Made by a program: the position numbers and the translations under genes. Of a DNA stretch of 64,000 bases, positions 1 through 15,897 are shown in pieces (position 1 is the stretch's first letter; each line of letters opens with the position of its first letter). A model generated the notes under the pieces. It worked only from the letters and a program-made list of their open reading frames with translations. It had not been told where the DNA came from and searched no databases. The DNA comes from Microbacterium natoriense (GTDB lineage Bacteria; Actinomycetota; Actinomycetes; Actinomycetales; Microbacteriaceae), in contig NZ_JAUSXV010000001.1 in NCBI RefSeq assembly GCF_030816295.1, forward strand, positions 1,550,001 through 1,614,000, read 5' to 3'.

Positions 1-115
1 GCAGCTCACGCACGATGCGGCGGCGCAGCGACGACGGACACCGCAGGAGTGAGCGGCGTCCGCCCATCGCCCGAGTGCTTTTACCGCAGCATCCGGAATT
101 GGTCAAGGATTTGAC

Positions 116-144
116 TTGCCATGTCGCAGATTCGTGTCTATAGT
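116..144 (+). promoter_or_regulatory. putative rpoB promoter
   Basis: A -35-like TTGCCA (116-121) and a -10-like TATAGT (139-144) are separated by exactly 17 nt, upstream of rpoB with a leader of about 115 nt. A second TTGACT at 111-116 would give a 22-nt spacer and is less likely. The leader (145-267) contains no other recognisable gene. Seen directly: the two hexamers and spacing. Inferred: promoter activity. Confidence 0.55.
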
Positions 145-267
145 TGGTAGTTGCGCTCCTTTCTCCGTGCCCTCATATGGTGGTCGGCATACGTTGAGCT
201 CTGAGCGCTACTCCACCTGACGACAAAGGAATCGAGAAGCCCTGCGGGGCTCACGGAGGTTATTCCC

Positions 268-3768
<3,501 letters not shown>

Positions 3769-3841
3769 GGTCTGGGCCGCCGCCTGAGGCGGCGGCCCAC
3801 CACCCAGACTTCTCACAAAGAATTCCGACACAGGAGAACTA

Positions 3842-7717
<3,876 letters not shown>

Positions 7718-7803
7718 TTGAGGCGAGAGCCGGCGAGCTTGCTCGTCCGGCCGATTGAGGTTGTCGAGCGACGAAGTCGCGACACAACTGATCTGAGTGA
7801 CTG

Positions 7804-7836
7804 AGAAGGCCCCGGGGTTCGCCCCGGGGCCTTCTT
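7804..7836 (+). terminator. rho-independent terminator after rpoC
   Basis: A 13-bp perfect GC-rich stem (gaaggccccgggg pairing with its complement) around a TTCG tetraloop, followed by a short T-containing tail, lies 87 bp past the rpoC stop. The preceding 7718-7803 stretch holds two weaker imperfect palindromes and no gene. Confidence 0.9.
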
Positions 7837-7986
7837 CGTGTGCGCAAGCCCTGTGCCCGCGCGCTCGTTCGGGAGGAGAACGCAGGTTCGGGCTGAGGTT
7901 TCGCGGAGATTCCTCAGCCCGAGCGCGAGATCTCCTCCCGAACAGAAGAGCGGAGGCCGCGAATCCGCGCCGCGACGCGGACGCTC

Positions 7987-8586
7987 CTAGTCGAACAGGT
8001 GCGCGATGATGGCCGAGGTGTATCCGCTGGGCGCGAGGTTCGAGTAGCGCGTGTCGATGAGCACGTCATCGCGCCAGAACAGCGTGCGGCCGTCGGTGAC
8101 GGGGTACTGCTCGTTCTGCCAGGTCTTCTCGCAGCGCGTGCCGCCGTCGGGGGTGAAGCACGCGAAGCCCTCGTTGGTCACGAGCGCGTTGAGCATGTCG
8201 AGCGCCGGGCCGCGGTTCATCTTCGAGATGGTGGTGACCAGCCGTGTGGTGTCGGCACGAGGGTCGGCCCAGATGCAGGTGAGCGTGCCGTCGGCGCCCA
8301 CGCCGGACGGGCCGAAGGCGGCGTCGTTGAGCGGAGTGTCGCCGAGCTGCGAGAGCACGTCCTCTGACAGGATCGCCCGGCAGTCGGTCGGCAGCGCGAT
8401 GCCCTTGGTCGTGGCGGTGGGAGACGGAGACGCCGTGGGAGAGTCGGATGCTCCGGGTGAGGCGATCGTCTCATCGGATGTCGGCTTCGGCGTGCCGTTC
8501 GATCCGCCGGCATCCGACGGGCCGCAGCCCGTCAGCACGGCGGTGAGCAGCAGAGCGGCGGCGCCGGCGGCGAGTCGAGCGTTCAT
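7987..8586 (-). CDS. putative lipoprotein, DUF3558-like
   Basis: A 199-residue secreted lipoprotein. Start is ATG at 8586; the frame is open further upstream, but this start gives a clean type II signal peptide: a hydrophobic stretch at residues 5-18 and a lipobox LTGC with the lipidated Cys21. A Ser/Thr/Pro/Asp-rich linker of about 35 residues follows, then a globular domain with three more Cys. The pattern (CRAILSEDVLSQLGD near the domain start, paired Cys later) recalls actinobacterial DUF3558 lipoproteins, but I am unsure of the family. It is divergent from the PfkB kinase with about 87 bp between starts. No substrate can be inferred. Confidence 0.8.
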   Translation of the reverse strand: MNARLAAGAAALLLTAVLTGCGPSDAGGSNGTPKPTSDETIASPGASDSPTASPSPTATTKGIALPTDCRAILSEDVLSQLGDTPLNDAAFGPSGVGADGTLTCIWADPRADTTRLVTTISKMNRGPALDMLNALVTNEGFACFTPDGGTRCEKTWQNEQYPVTDGRTLFWRDDVLIDTRYSNLAPSGYTSAIIAHLFD

Positions 8587-8660
8587 GCGCACAACGTATC
8601 GTCCCGGCTTCTCCCGGCGATAGGGGCGCGATCGCGTGTCGTCGATCCGGAGTCCTGAGG

Positions 8661-8673
8661 TACTGTCGGCAGA
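8661..8673 (+). promoter_or_regulatory. -10 box of a probable leaderless transcript
   Basis: TACTGT at 8661-8666 lies 7 nt before the ATG at 8674, and no Shine-Dalgarno sequence is seen. This spacing places the transcription start at or next to the start codon, as in many actinobacterial leaderless genes. Confidence 0.5.
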
Positions 8674-9591
8674 ATGAGCACCGAATCTGCAGCGATGGGG
8701 AGCGCGGTCGTCATCGGCGACGCGCTGATCGACGAGATCAGAGACGCCGGTGGCGTCAGGGAGCTCGTCGGGGGAGCGGCCCTGAACGTGGCTGTCGGCC
8801 TCCGCCGCCTCGGCGTGCCGACGACGCTGATCGCGATGGTCGGCGATGACGAGGCGGGCGCGCATATTCGCGGATACCTCGTCGACCACGATGTCCGGCT
8901 GATCGCGAGTGCCGCTCCGCACGGCTCTTCGCGTGCGATCGTGACGTGGTCGCAGAGCGGCGAACCGCAGTACGAGTTCAACGAGGCGGCGCGGGCGCGC
9001 AGCATCCGCTATTCCGATGAAGCCCGGCAGGCGATCGCCGATGCCGGCCTCGTCGCCGTGAGCTGCTTCCCCTTCGACGTCCCGGCCGAGGTCGATGCGC
9101 TGGCCGACGCCGTCGCCGATGCGCGCGTCGCGGTGGATCCGAATCCGCGGTCGGGCATGCTTCGCGATCGGGAGGAGTTCGTGCGGGGCTTCGAGAGCGT
9201 GGCAGCGGATGCCGTGATCGTGAAGGTCGGAGCGGACGACGCCGACCTGCTGTACGACGGAGACCTCGACGCGCTGCGCGCGCGGCTGCGCGGATCGGGA
9301 GCGGATGCCGTGCTCGCGACTGCAGGCGCAGACGGCGCGGTGCTGGAATCGGATGCCGGCGTCGTGCGGGCGCCGATCTCGGCGCTGCCTGGGCGGATCG
9401 TTGACACGGTCGGGGCGGGCGACGCGACTCTCGCCGCCGTCGCCGCCGGGCTCGTAGCGGGGGAGACCGACATGCAGGCTCTGCTGCAGCGAGCGATGGA
9501 TGTGGCGGCCGCGACGTGCCGCGCTGAGGGCGGTCTGCTGCGCACGCCGGAGTCGTTGGCCGACGCCGAGCGCGGGGTGTACGGCAGCTGA
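8674..9591 (+). CDS. PfkB-family carbohydrate kinase
   Basis: A ribokinase/fructokinase-type sugar kinase of 305 residues, the usual length for the family, acting in the cytoplasm to phosphorylate a sugar with ATP. The N-terminal PfkB signature region (VVIDGALID-like start, then GGAALNVAVGLRRLG near residues 32-46) binds the sugar. The C-terminal signature DTVGAGD is at residues 244-250, with Asp250 as the catalytic base. The specific sugar cannot be read from the sequence; fructose is a reasonable guess because of general fructokinase similarity. It stands alone, with a leaderless-type promoter and the tRNA-Tyr gene downstream. Confidence 0.9.
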   Translation: MSTESAAMGSAVVIGDALIDEIRDAGGVRELVGGAALNVAVGLRRLGVPTTLIAMVGDDEAGAHIRGYLVDHDVRLIASAAPHGSSRAIVTWSQSGEPQYEFNEAARARSIRYSDEARQAIADAGLVAVSCFPFDVPAEVDALADAVADARVAVDPNPRSGMLRDREEFVRGFESVAADAVIVKVGADDADLLYDGDLDALRARLRGSGADAVLATAGADGAVLESDAGVVRAPISALPGRIVDTVGAGDATLAAVAAGLVAGETDMQALLQRAMDVAAATCRAEGGLLRTPESLADAERGVYGS

Positions 9592-9677
9592 CGGCTCGAT
9601 TTCTCGCGACCGCTGCCGACAGGTATGATTGATACTCGTGCCCCTGGTTGGCTGTCCAAGTCGGGCGGGCGCACAAT

Positions 9678-9759
9678 GGCGAGTTACCCAAGCGGCCAAA
9701 GGGATCTGACTGTAAATCAGCCGTCTTCGACTTCGGGGGTTCGAATCCCTCACTCGCCA
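9678..9759 (+). tRNA. tRNA-Tyr (GTA)
   Basis: The acceptor stem ggcgagt (9678-9684) pairs with actcgcc (9752-9758), followed by discriminator A at 9759. The anticodon loop has GTA at 9712-9714; the long variable arm and the T-loop ttcgaat are present, as expected for a class II bacterial tRNA-Tyr. CCA is not encoded (ACC follows). The accessory island begins immediately downstream. Confidence 0.97.
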
Positions 9760-9767
9760 CCGTGGGG

Positions 9768-9804
9768 TGTTCTCGGATCTAGAACTCACATGTTCTCGGA
9801 TCTA
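9768..9804. repeat. 14-bp direct repeat beside tRNA-Tyr
   Basis: The sequence tgttctcggatcta occurs at 9768-9781 and again at 9791-9804, only 9 bp apart. The first copy overlaps a 15-bp sequence (9762-9776) whose reverse complement recurs at 26695-26709. These may be recombinase or IS-end sites at the left border of the island. Confidence 0.5.
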
Positions 9805-9813
9805 AACACCTAC

Positions 9814-9849
9814 GAAGAAGGCCTGCCGGACGACTGGCAGGCCTTCTTC
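9814..9849 (+). terminator. terminator downstream of tRNA-Tyr
   Basis: A 14-bp perfect inverted repeat (gaagaaggcctgcc and its complement) with an 8-nt loop is followed by TTCGTTCTCC. It is placed to end tRNA-Tyr transcription and could also act in the opposite direction. Confidence 0.85.
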
Positions 9850-9986
9850 GTTCTCCCATTACGAGTATCGCCACACTCACGTCGGGTGGATAGTCGCCTT
9901 CGCCGCGACCAGCACCCCTTCCTCCGGCGCCGCCGCCAACACGTCATCCTCCTCGCACCCGTACATGTCTGCGTCGATGAAGTCCT

Positions 9987-10632
9987 CTACGCGACGCTCA
10001 GTCCCAACTGCGCCTTGCGGCTCGCCGACATGCCTTTCCTTGAGGGGCGTGGACGCGCGCTCACTGGCCGCGTGCTGCGCGCATGGCGGGAGAGCGCGTC
10101 CGGCGCTGGAGTTCCGTCGAAGTACTGCTGCTCCCAGTCGAGGATGCGCGCGGCGTTCGTCGCAATGACCCCGAGGAGCACGAGGAAAGTCTGGCCGGCC
10201 TCGCCACGCTTGCGGCGTGAGGTGGAGTCGGCGAGCCCGTTGTCCGCGTGCTTGAGGCTGTAATTGAACGACTCGATGACCTGGCGGCCGTAACTGTGGA
10301 TGCGCTGCCATTCGGGTGAGTTGTACCGGTGGTGCTGTTCGTACTTGCCGCCGTCGTTGACGTGGAACTGCACGGAGGTGGAGTTGGTGCAGCAGGGCCC
10401 TGGCGCTTTCGGCGGGTGCAGAACGGGCAGGGCCACCGCACCGTTCTTCAACGGCTTCTGCGCAGGCTTTAGCGGGCACTCGAGTGTGCGCGACGGACCT
10501 GAGGCCGGGCAGCGCATGGGGTGTGCTGGCTGTGGGGCACGACAGTGACGTACGAGCAGGTGTACGAAGCGTCCCAACGAGCCGCCGCCACGTTCCGAGG
10601 ATAGAAAGTACGAGCGCCGCGTGGTCGTACAT
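9987..10632 (-). pseudogene. transposase-like gene remnant
   Basis: The minus strand encodes about 196 residues in one frame, with a further short coding-like stretch upstream in another frame (10577-10632). The region includes KYEQHHRYNSPEWQRIHSYGR, IESFNYSLKHADNGLAD and a following RRKRGEAGQTFLVLLGVIA-type stretch. This order (an aromatic-rich segment, a family-wide E-x-x-N core, then an RRxRG-x-x-Q-x-F segment) resembles the C-terminal part of transposase-like proteins common in actinobacterial mobile elements. The N-terminal part is missing and frames appear broken, so I treat it as a relic. It sits at the left edge of the island beside tRNA-Tyr. Confidence 0.5.
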
Positions 10633-10659
10633 CAGCCATCAGGATGTCAGATGGGCGAT

Positions 10660-12873
10660 CTATGGCCTCGCCTGAGCTTCGGCGACTGCCCCGAGCGCCG
10701 CGGTGCGCCGATTCTCTGGCGTGTCATCCATCTTGAGGTAACCGTCAGGCAGTTCGTCGGCGTACTTGCTCGCGATCTCCTCGAAGTCGAAGTGCTTCCT
10801 GGCGTCGTCGGTGCGGAAGCCTTCGATGCGGGTGCGTTCGATTCCGCCGGGGAACGACACTGACAACCGTGCAAACCATGACAGAGTCTCCAGTTGGCCG
10901 TGAGTTCGTTTCTGCTCGTCGACCCACGCTGCGAATCCGTCTGGATCGATCTGGTCCCAGTCGGTCAGGGCCTCGCGAACACGCCATCGCATGTTCACGA
11001 CGCTCGCGTCCTCGGTGGCAAGCAGGTCGCGGAGCGCGTCGGTCACCGCTCGTCGCGCACCGGAGCTGAACTCAAGCGGCGGGACGTCATCGGGTTCCAT
11101 CTCTGTGGCCCAGCGCGCGCTGGTAGCGACCACGGCTCCCCGGCGTCCACCTGACATCGCACGAAGCACCGCTTCGACGTCATCTCGTGGAAGGTTCTTC
11201 AACTGCCGCGCGATCTCGCGGTGAATTCGCAGCGTCCAGTCCAGCGTCTTGGCCCTGTCGAAGTCCTGGATGACCATGTCTGCCAGCCATCTGAACGTTG
11301 CGGGGGACTTGATGTTCGCGTCGCCTGCAGCGGCGGCGATCTTCGGCGCAGTGCGATTCGGGTTGGTCTCGAGTCCTGAGACGCAACTCTTGGCGGCCTC
11401 CGAAGTCTCGCCGACCCCGTCCTCAAAGTCCTGGATCGCTTGACGGACAACGGAATCGCGGAGGTCGCCGTCGGGCACGCCCGCGGTGAAGTAGCGGTCG
11501 AAATAGTCTTCGGACGCGATGTGCGGACCAAGGTGGGAGCTGCCGCCGCTTGGTGACCCTGTTGATTGAGCGAAACGAGGGAAGAGCGATGCGACAGCGC
11601 TGATGACTCCCGCAGTCTCTGACTCCCGCGTGCCGGCATCGACGAAGGCTTGTGCCCAGTCCGCTCGGATGGTGTCGGGGCTTCGGCGCTCCTGAGGGTC
11701 GACATGAGCTGCCACACTACCGATGAGCTCATCACGTCGAGTCTGCAAGAGTGCGTACACGCCTGGCTCGAACGTGCGGATCCAGGTGAGGATGAGGAAG
11801 TCGACGAGGTCGACCTCACCTGCGAAACGTTGGCTGAGGATCCGCGCCTGAGCGAAGTAGCGGAGGAGGGCTCGAGGGGTTGTGAGGCGCCGTGAGATGA
11901 AGCGCTCGTACGCCTCCTGGAATCTCGGGCGGGCGAGATCGTCGATAACGTGCCCGGTGTCCGCCTCCAAGTCCATGAGGGCCTCGTTGGTCAGTTCAGA
12001 GACGTCACTCGGACGGAGTTGCGGGACATCGAATCGGATCTGCACCACCTTCTCCATGTAGTCCCGCGCGCGACCTAGCTGCCCGTCGCCGATGAGATTG
12101 GTGCGAGTGAGAACGTCCAGGATTGTCGACTCGTCGTAAGACAGGAGGTAGTGGACGTAGGGGAGTCTGCCGAGCTGGCGAACGAGCTTCAGCGTGAGGA
12201 GGAGCTCATCCGCGGAAATCCGGTCGAGATCGTCGATGACGATGAGGACAGGAGTCTTCGCCTTCTTGAGCGTGTCCACGAGCTTTCGGCGCGCGGCGTC
12301 CGCGCTACGGTTGCTGCCGAGAAGCTTCGCGGCGCCCTCCACGACTTTGCTGGCGTCGAAGATCCCCCATGCGGAGGCGACAGCTGTCAGTGGAGCGACA
12401 GCAACGCCGAAATCGCTGAGCAGGTCACGGGCAGCGTCGAACTTCGAGGAGCCGAAACTCGCGTTGAGTGAGCCGAAGAACCCGAGTTGCAGGGTCCCGG
12501 CGTCGGGATAGTCCCACGGGTTGAAAGTGAGGACGGTCCAGGGGGTCGTGTCTGCGTCGGCGGGTTCTTCGGTGGCCTTGGCGCGCAACCAGTCGAGCAT
12601 CGAGGTCTTCCCGGATCCCCAGGGGCCCACGAGACCGAAGACCGAAGAGTCCTCTTCGGTCCGTGCTTCATCGATGATCTCCCAAGCCCGTCGGAGAAAA
12701 TCTGCGCGTCCGAACCGGGGCGCGATAGCGGCGTTCGACTCGTCCGTGATGAAAGACTTCGAGGTCGACGCAACGGAGGCGCCATCGTCATGGGGGTCCT
12801 CGCTGACTTCGTGTCCCCAGAATCTGAGCCAGCCGTCTTTCGCACGCTGGCGGGCGGAGCGTTCGTCTCTCAT
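10660..12873 (-). CDS. KAP-family P-loop NTPase
   Basis: A 737-residue KAP-type NTPase; members are often membrane-linked and recur in phage-defence neighbourhoods. The Walker A motif GPWGSGKTS is at residues 83-91 (Lys89) and is followed by the family-typical VLTFNPWDY (114-122). Walker B is VLIVIDDLDR at about 209-218 (Asp214, Asp215, Asp217). Between them is a moderately hydrophobic segment at 155-180, where KAP proteins often carry membrane insertions. The C-terminal 350 residues are helical with no recognised domain. I chose ATG 12873 (GAGAG just upstream); ATG 12885 is an alternative adding four residues. Neighbours are island genes; substrate unknown. Confidence 0.85.
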   Translation of the reverse strand: MRDERSARQRAKDGWLRFWGHEVSEDPHDDGASVASTSKSFITDESNAAIAPRFGRADFLRRAWEIIDEARTEEDSSVFGLVGPWGSGKTSMLDWLRAKATEEPADADTTPWTVLTFNPWDYPDAGTLQLGFFGSLNASFGSSKFDAARDLLSDFGVAVAPLTAVASAWGIFDASKVVEGAAKLLGSNRSADAARRKLVDTLKKAKTPVLIVIDDLDRISADELLLTLKLVRQLGRLPYVHYLLSYDESTILDVLTRTNLIGDGQLGRARDYMEKVVQIRFDVPQLRPSDVSELTNEALMDLEADTGHVIDDLARPRFQEAYERFISRRLTTPRALLRYFAQARILSQRFAGEVDLVDFLILTWIRTFEPGVYALLQTRRDELIGSVAAHVDPQERRSPDTIRADWAQAFVDAGTRESETAGVISAVASLFPRFAQSTGSPSGGSSHLGPHIASEDYFDRYFTAGVPDGDLRDSVVRQAIQDFEDGVGETSEAAKSCVSGLETNPNRTAPKIAAAAGDANIKSPATFRWLADMVIQDFDRAKTLDWTLRIHREIARQLKNLPRDDVEAVLRAMSGGRRGAVVATSARWATEMEPDDVPPLEFSSGARRAVTDALRDLLATEDASVVNMRWRVREALTDWDQIDPDGFAAWVDEQKRTHGQLETLSWFARLSVSFPGGIERTRIEGFRTDDARKHFDFEEIASKYADELPDGYLKMDDTPENRRTAALGAVAEAQARP

Positions 12874-12895
12874 GACTCTCAGCATGGTGCATGTG

Positions 12896-12927
12896 AGGGG
12901 CGCGAGTGAAAGTTCGCTCGCGCCCCG
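12896..12927 (-). terminator. hairpin ending the fragment at 12936
   Basis: A GC-rich inverted repeat (ggggcgcgag paired with ctcgcgcccc, loop about 11 nt) lies between the stop of the minus-strand fragment at 12936 and the KAP start. It fits a terminator for the fragment. Tail T-richness is weak. Confidence 0.4.
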
Positions 12928-12935
12928 GTCGTCTT

Positions 12936-13109
12936 CTACGCCAGGCCGCAGTAAATCTGAGTGCCGTCGGGGTCGAAGGCGCGCTGTTCGGTGCTGATTT
13001 CGGGGATGGTCTCGCCGATGGGGGTCGCGTACCACCGCTTAACCTTGTACTCGGCGTACGGCTGGGGAGCTGTCTCCGGCGGGATTCTCGGCGACGGCGG
13101 CCGGCCCGG
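12936..13109 (-). pseudogene. 3' remnant of an unidentified gene
   Basis: An open stretch of 57 codons without a start codon, bounded upstream by a TAA at 13110-13112 and ending in TAG at 12936. The translation looks like a natural protein end: KVKRWYATPIGETIPEIS followed by TEQRAFDPDGTQIYCGLA. A terminator-like hairpin follows. I interpret it as the surviving C-terminus of a gene cut off by rearrangement against the plus-strand surface-protein remnant. The family is not recognised. Confidence 0.4.
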
Positions 13110-13190
13110 TTACGTAACGACTCCAACCCCCGTGCAGCAGGTCGGGAATCCACTCCAGACTCGGTCCGACTGGTCGGGTTCTACTCGGGA

Positions 13191-13949
13191 GTGCTGGCGT
13201 TCGCCGAGCCGAGACCGCTCACCCCTGTGGACGTGGAGGGGCCGGAAGCAGGCGCGGAGGTCGATCCCACACCAGAATTCCACGGCACAGGCGACAGGGA
13301 CGCGACGATTGTCTTCACCGGTAGCGACCGCGATCTCGGATCCGCGACGGTCGCGCGCGACGGGACGTGGAGGTTCACCCCGGCCGCCCCGCTGCCGGAA
13401 GGCGACATCACGGTGGTCGCTACCCAAGACGTCGATGGCTCAGTCGACAGCGTCGACCTCAAGGTTGCTGTCCCCGCCGAGCCCGTCGCAATCGCGTCGC
13501 ACAACGACGGCGATGACTTCACGCACGGTGACATTCTCCACGGGACGGGAGAACCCGGCGCCCTGGTGACAATCGCCGACGCCGAGGCGAAGCCGTCGAT
13601 GCGGTCCGCGCGGGCACAGGCAACCGTCGATGTGGAGGGTGTGTGGGCGCTCGCACTCCACGAACTTGAAGAAGGCGAACGCACCGTCACCGTAATCCAA
13701 GACGTGGATGGTTCTTCGGCTGCGGTCAAGCTCGCCGTGCGAGCGCCGGACACCCCCGGTCCCGTCGACCCGGCGGACGGAAGCAAGCCCGGCGCCGGCG
13801 AACGAGGAGAGGCCAATGACGCGAAGGGGCAACTCGCCGCGACTGGCTGGGATCTCGCCGCGATATCGTTTCCGGTTGCGCTCGCCCTCCTCGCGATTCT
13901 GGTGTCGCTCACTCTGATGCGTCGTCGAACGGTCGTGGGCAACGATTGA
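13191..13949 (+). pseudogene. 5'-truncated wall-anchored Ig-like protein
   Basis: The reading frame is coherent from about 13170 and encodes bacterial Ig-like domains, each with the pattern GTGxxxxTVxVxxxG and a dGTWxF strand, roughly 90 residues apart. It ends in a sorting signal: LAATG, a hydrophobic segment (about 22 residues) and RRR. No signal peptide or ribosome site precedes it, and upstream sequence in this frame looks non-coding, so the 5' end is probably lost. The nominal start given here is GTG 13191. The LAxTG motif implies sortase anchoring by a class E type enzyme in the original protein. A terminator follows at 13953-13982. Confidence 0.6.
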
Positions 13950-13952
13950 GGT

Positions 13953-13982
13953 GCGAGCGCCCCGTGAGCACGGGGCGCTCGC
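13953..13982 (+). terminator. terminator after the Ig-like surface remnant
   Basis: A perfect 13-bp stem (gcgagcgccccgt and its complement) with a GAGC loop, starting 4 bp after the stop codon. It has little T tail, but position and stability suit a terminator. Confidence 0.7.
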
Positions 13983-14011
13983 CCTGTAGGGGCGTCGCGA
14001 CTGGCAGAATC

Positions 14012-15814
14012 ATGGCGTCACCGCCCACCGTCGAAAGGCCCGTCGTGCCCGCAGGACTCTCGCCGCTCGTTTCGCTGGCTACCAGCATGCACGCCCAACC
14101 AGGCGTCTACGCGCTACTGCTCGGGTCCGGCGTCTCCACAGGAGCGGGCGTGCCGACCGGCTGGGGAATTGTTGGGGAACTCGTGAGCCGCATCGCTCAC
14201 GTCGCGGGCGGCGAGGACGCATCCGCGGCGGCGCGAGCGAACCCAGAATCGTGGTGGGTAGAGAACGGCAGCGGTGAGCTTGGATACTCCACGCTCTTGG
14301 AGGCTCTCGCCCCGACGGCTGCCGCGCGTCATGGTCTGCTCGCCGAGTTCTTTGAAGGCAAGGATGACGACGACGAGCCCGTCGTGCCCAGCCGAGCGCA
14401 TCGAGCTATCGCTGAACTCGTCGACCGAGGCGTGGTGCGGGTGATTGTCACCACGAATTTCGACCGTCTCATGGAGCGAGCGCTGCAAGAACGCGGCATC
14501 GAACCGCAGGTGATCTCCCGCCCGGAAGCAGTCAACGGGATGGCGCCGCTTGCGCACTCGAAGGCCACCATCATCAAACTCCACGGGGACTACAAGGACC
14601 TCGGCACGCTGAACACGCCAACGGAGTTGTCGGCGTACGCCCCCGAGTGGACGACACTGCTCGGTCAGGTCTTCGACGAATACGGGCTCGTGGTCTCCGG
14701 CTGGTCCGCGGAATGGGACAGCGCCCTCGTCGCCGCACTGGAAGGCGCGACGAGTCGCCGTTACCCGTTGTACTGGGACGCAAGAAGTGCCCGGCACGAC
14801 AACGCGACACGGTTGCTGGCGTTCCGTGCCGGAACCGTCATTCCCGCGGCATCCGCCGACGACCTGTTCTCCGAAATGGCGGAAGCGCTGGACGCGCTCG
14901 ACCGGATGAGCACGCCGCCACTGTCGACAGCGCTTGCCGTTGCTCGACTGAAAAAGTACTTGCCGGATCCGGTGCGGCGCATCGACCTTCACGACCTGGT
15001 GATGAGTTTCGTTGAAGACGTCGTCCGAAAGATCGAGGCAAGTCCCATCACCGGGGATGCGAACTACGCCGACCTGGACCGATTGTACGAGGACATGTTT
15101 GTCGCCATGGAGCGTGTGACGCCCCTCCTCATCGATGGGGTGTGGCATTCATCTGGCCCCGAACACACGCAGCTGTGGTCCGATGTGCTGCAACGCCTGC
15201 TCGACGCCGCGTTGCCGGCACCGGACCGGTGGAACCGGGCGTACCGAGGCGCACGACTCATCCCTGCATTCGTCGCCTTCGCCGTCATGTCGATGACGGC
15301 CATCGCTCGAGGTAACGAAGGCCTCATGGTGTCTCTCGGGACACGAGTCGAAGCCGTGGACCGGTCTCGTGGTGGGGACGACCCGACCCCGGCCGCGCAG
15401 CATCTTCACTATCGCGGCATCGCTGAGGACGACTGGGTGAAAGAGCTACCGCGGTGGAACGGTGCAGGTCACTTTCTGTACCCTGCGAGTCGTCTGTTCG
15501 GTAAGGAGCTGCGGCGATACTTCACCGAACGGTTCCAGAGCGACGCCGACTTCGCGGTCGCATACGCCGGTTTCGAATATCGCCTCGGACTTCTGCAATC
15601 GCTTACCGCAGGGCGCAACGCGATCTCGGGCGAGTATGTCAGCGATGGGAACTGGGTAGATGAGGTCCCGAAGGCAGAAATCCGCTTCACGAAGACCCTC
15701 GAACACGAAGCGGGGCGCCCATGGCGAAACCTCTTCGCCTCACACGGTCTCGATGCCACGAGCCACCTCGTCGCTCATCGTGCGCGACTCTCCCGCTATC
15801 GACGCGACTGGTAA
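14012..15814 (+). CDS. SIR2-domain protein
   Basis: A 600-residue protein with an N-terminal SIR2-like Rossmann domain that in many defence proteins hydrolyses NAD+. The NAD-binding GSGVSTGAGVPTG is at residues 38-50, the TNFD motif at 148-151 (Asn149, Asp151), and KLHGDY at 189-194 supplies His191, the usual catalytic histidine. The remaining ~380 residues are an uncharacterised, mainly helical region that may sense or oligomerise. I use ATG 14012; GTG 14045 has a better ribosome site (GAAAGG, 6 nt before) and is a real alternative, losing 11 residues. Next to a KAP NTPase and further SIR2/HEPN genes, an anti-phage NADase role is plausible but inferred. Confidence 0.85.
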   Translation: MASPPTVERPVVPAGLSPLVSLATSMHAQPGVYALLLGSGVSTGAGVPTGWGIVGELVSRIAHVAGGEDASAAARANPESWWVENGSGELGYSTLLEALAPTAAARHGLLAEFFEGKDDDDEPVVPSRAHRAIAELVDRGVVRVIVTTNFDRLMERALQERGIEPQVISRPEAVNGMAPLAHSKATIIKLHGDYKDLGTLNTPTELSAYAPEWTTLLGQVFDEYGLVVSGWSAEWDSALVAALEGATSRRYPLYWDARSARHDNATRLLAFRAGTVIPAASADDLFSEMAEALDALDRMSTPPLSTALAVARLKKYLPDPVRRIDLHDLVMSFVEDVVRKIEASPITGDANYADLDRLYEDMFVAMERVTPLLIDGVWHSSGPEHTQLWSDVLQRLLDAALPAPDRWNRAYRGARLIPAFVAFAVMSMTAIARGNEGLMVSLGTRVEAVDRSRGGDDPTPAAQHLHYRGIAEDDWVKELPRWNGAGHFLYPASRLFGKELRRYFTERFQSDADFAVAYAGFEYRLGLLQSLTAGRNAISGEYVSDGNWVDEVPKAEIRFTKTLEHEAGRPWRNLFASHGLDATSHLVAHRARLSRYRRDW

Positions 15815-15897
15815 CGCTCATACATCACCACGCCTGGCCGTTCTCCCGAATCATATCCGTGGGCGCCACCGCGCCCGCGGATACGCGGAGGACAAGA

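Noticed and set aside
7731..7790. Imperfect palindromes between rpoC and its terminator
   Set aside because: Look like common chromosomal palindromic repeats; no clear function.
8978..9760. Minus-strand 260-codon frame over PfkB and tRNA-Tyr
   Set aside because: Antisense shadow of the PfkB gene running through the tRNA.
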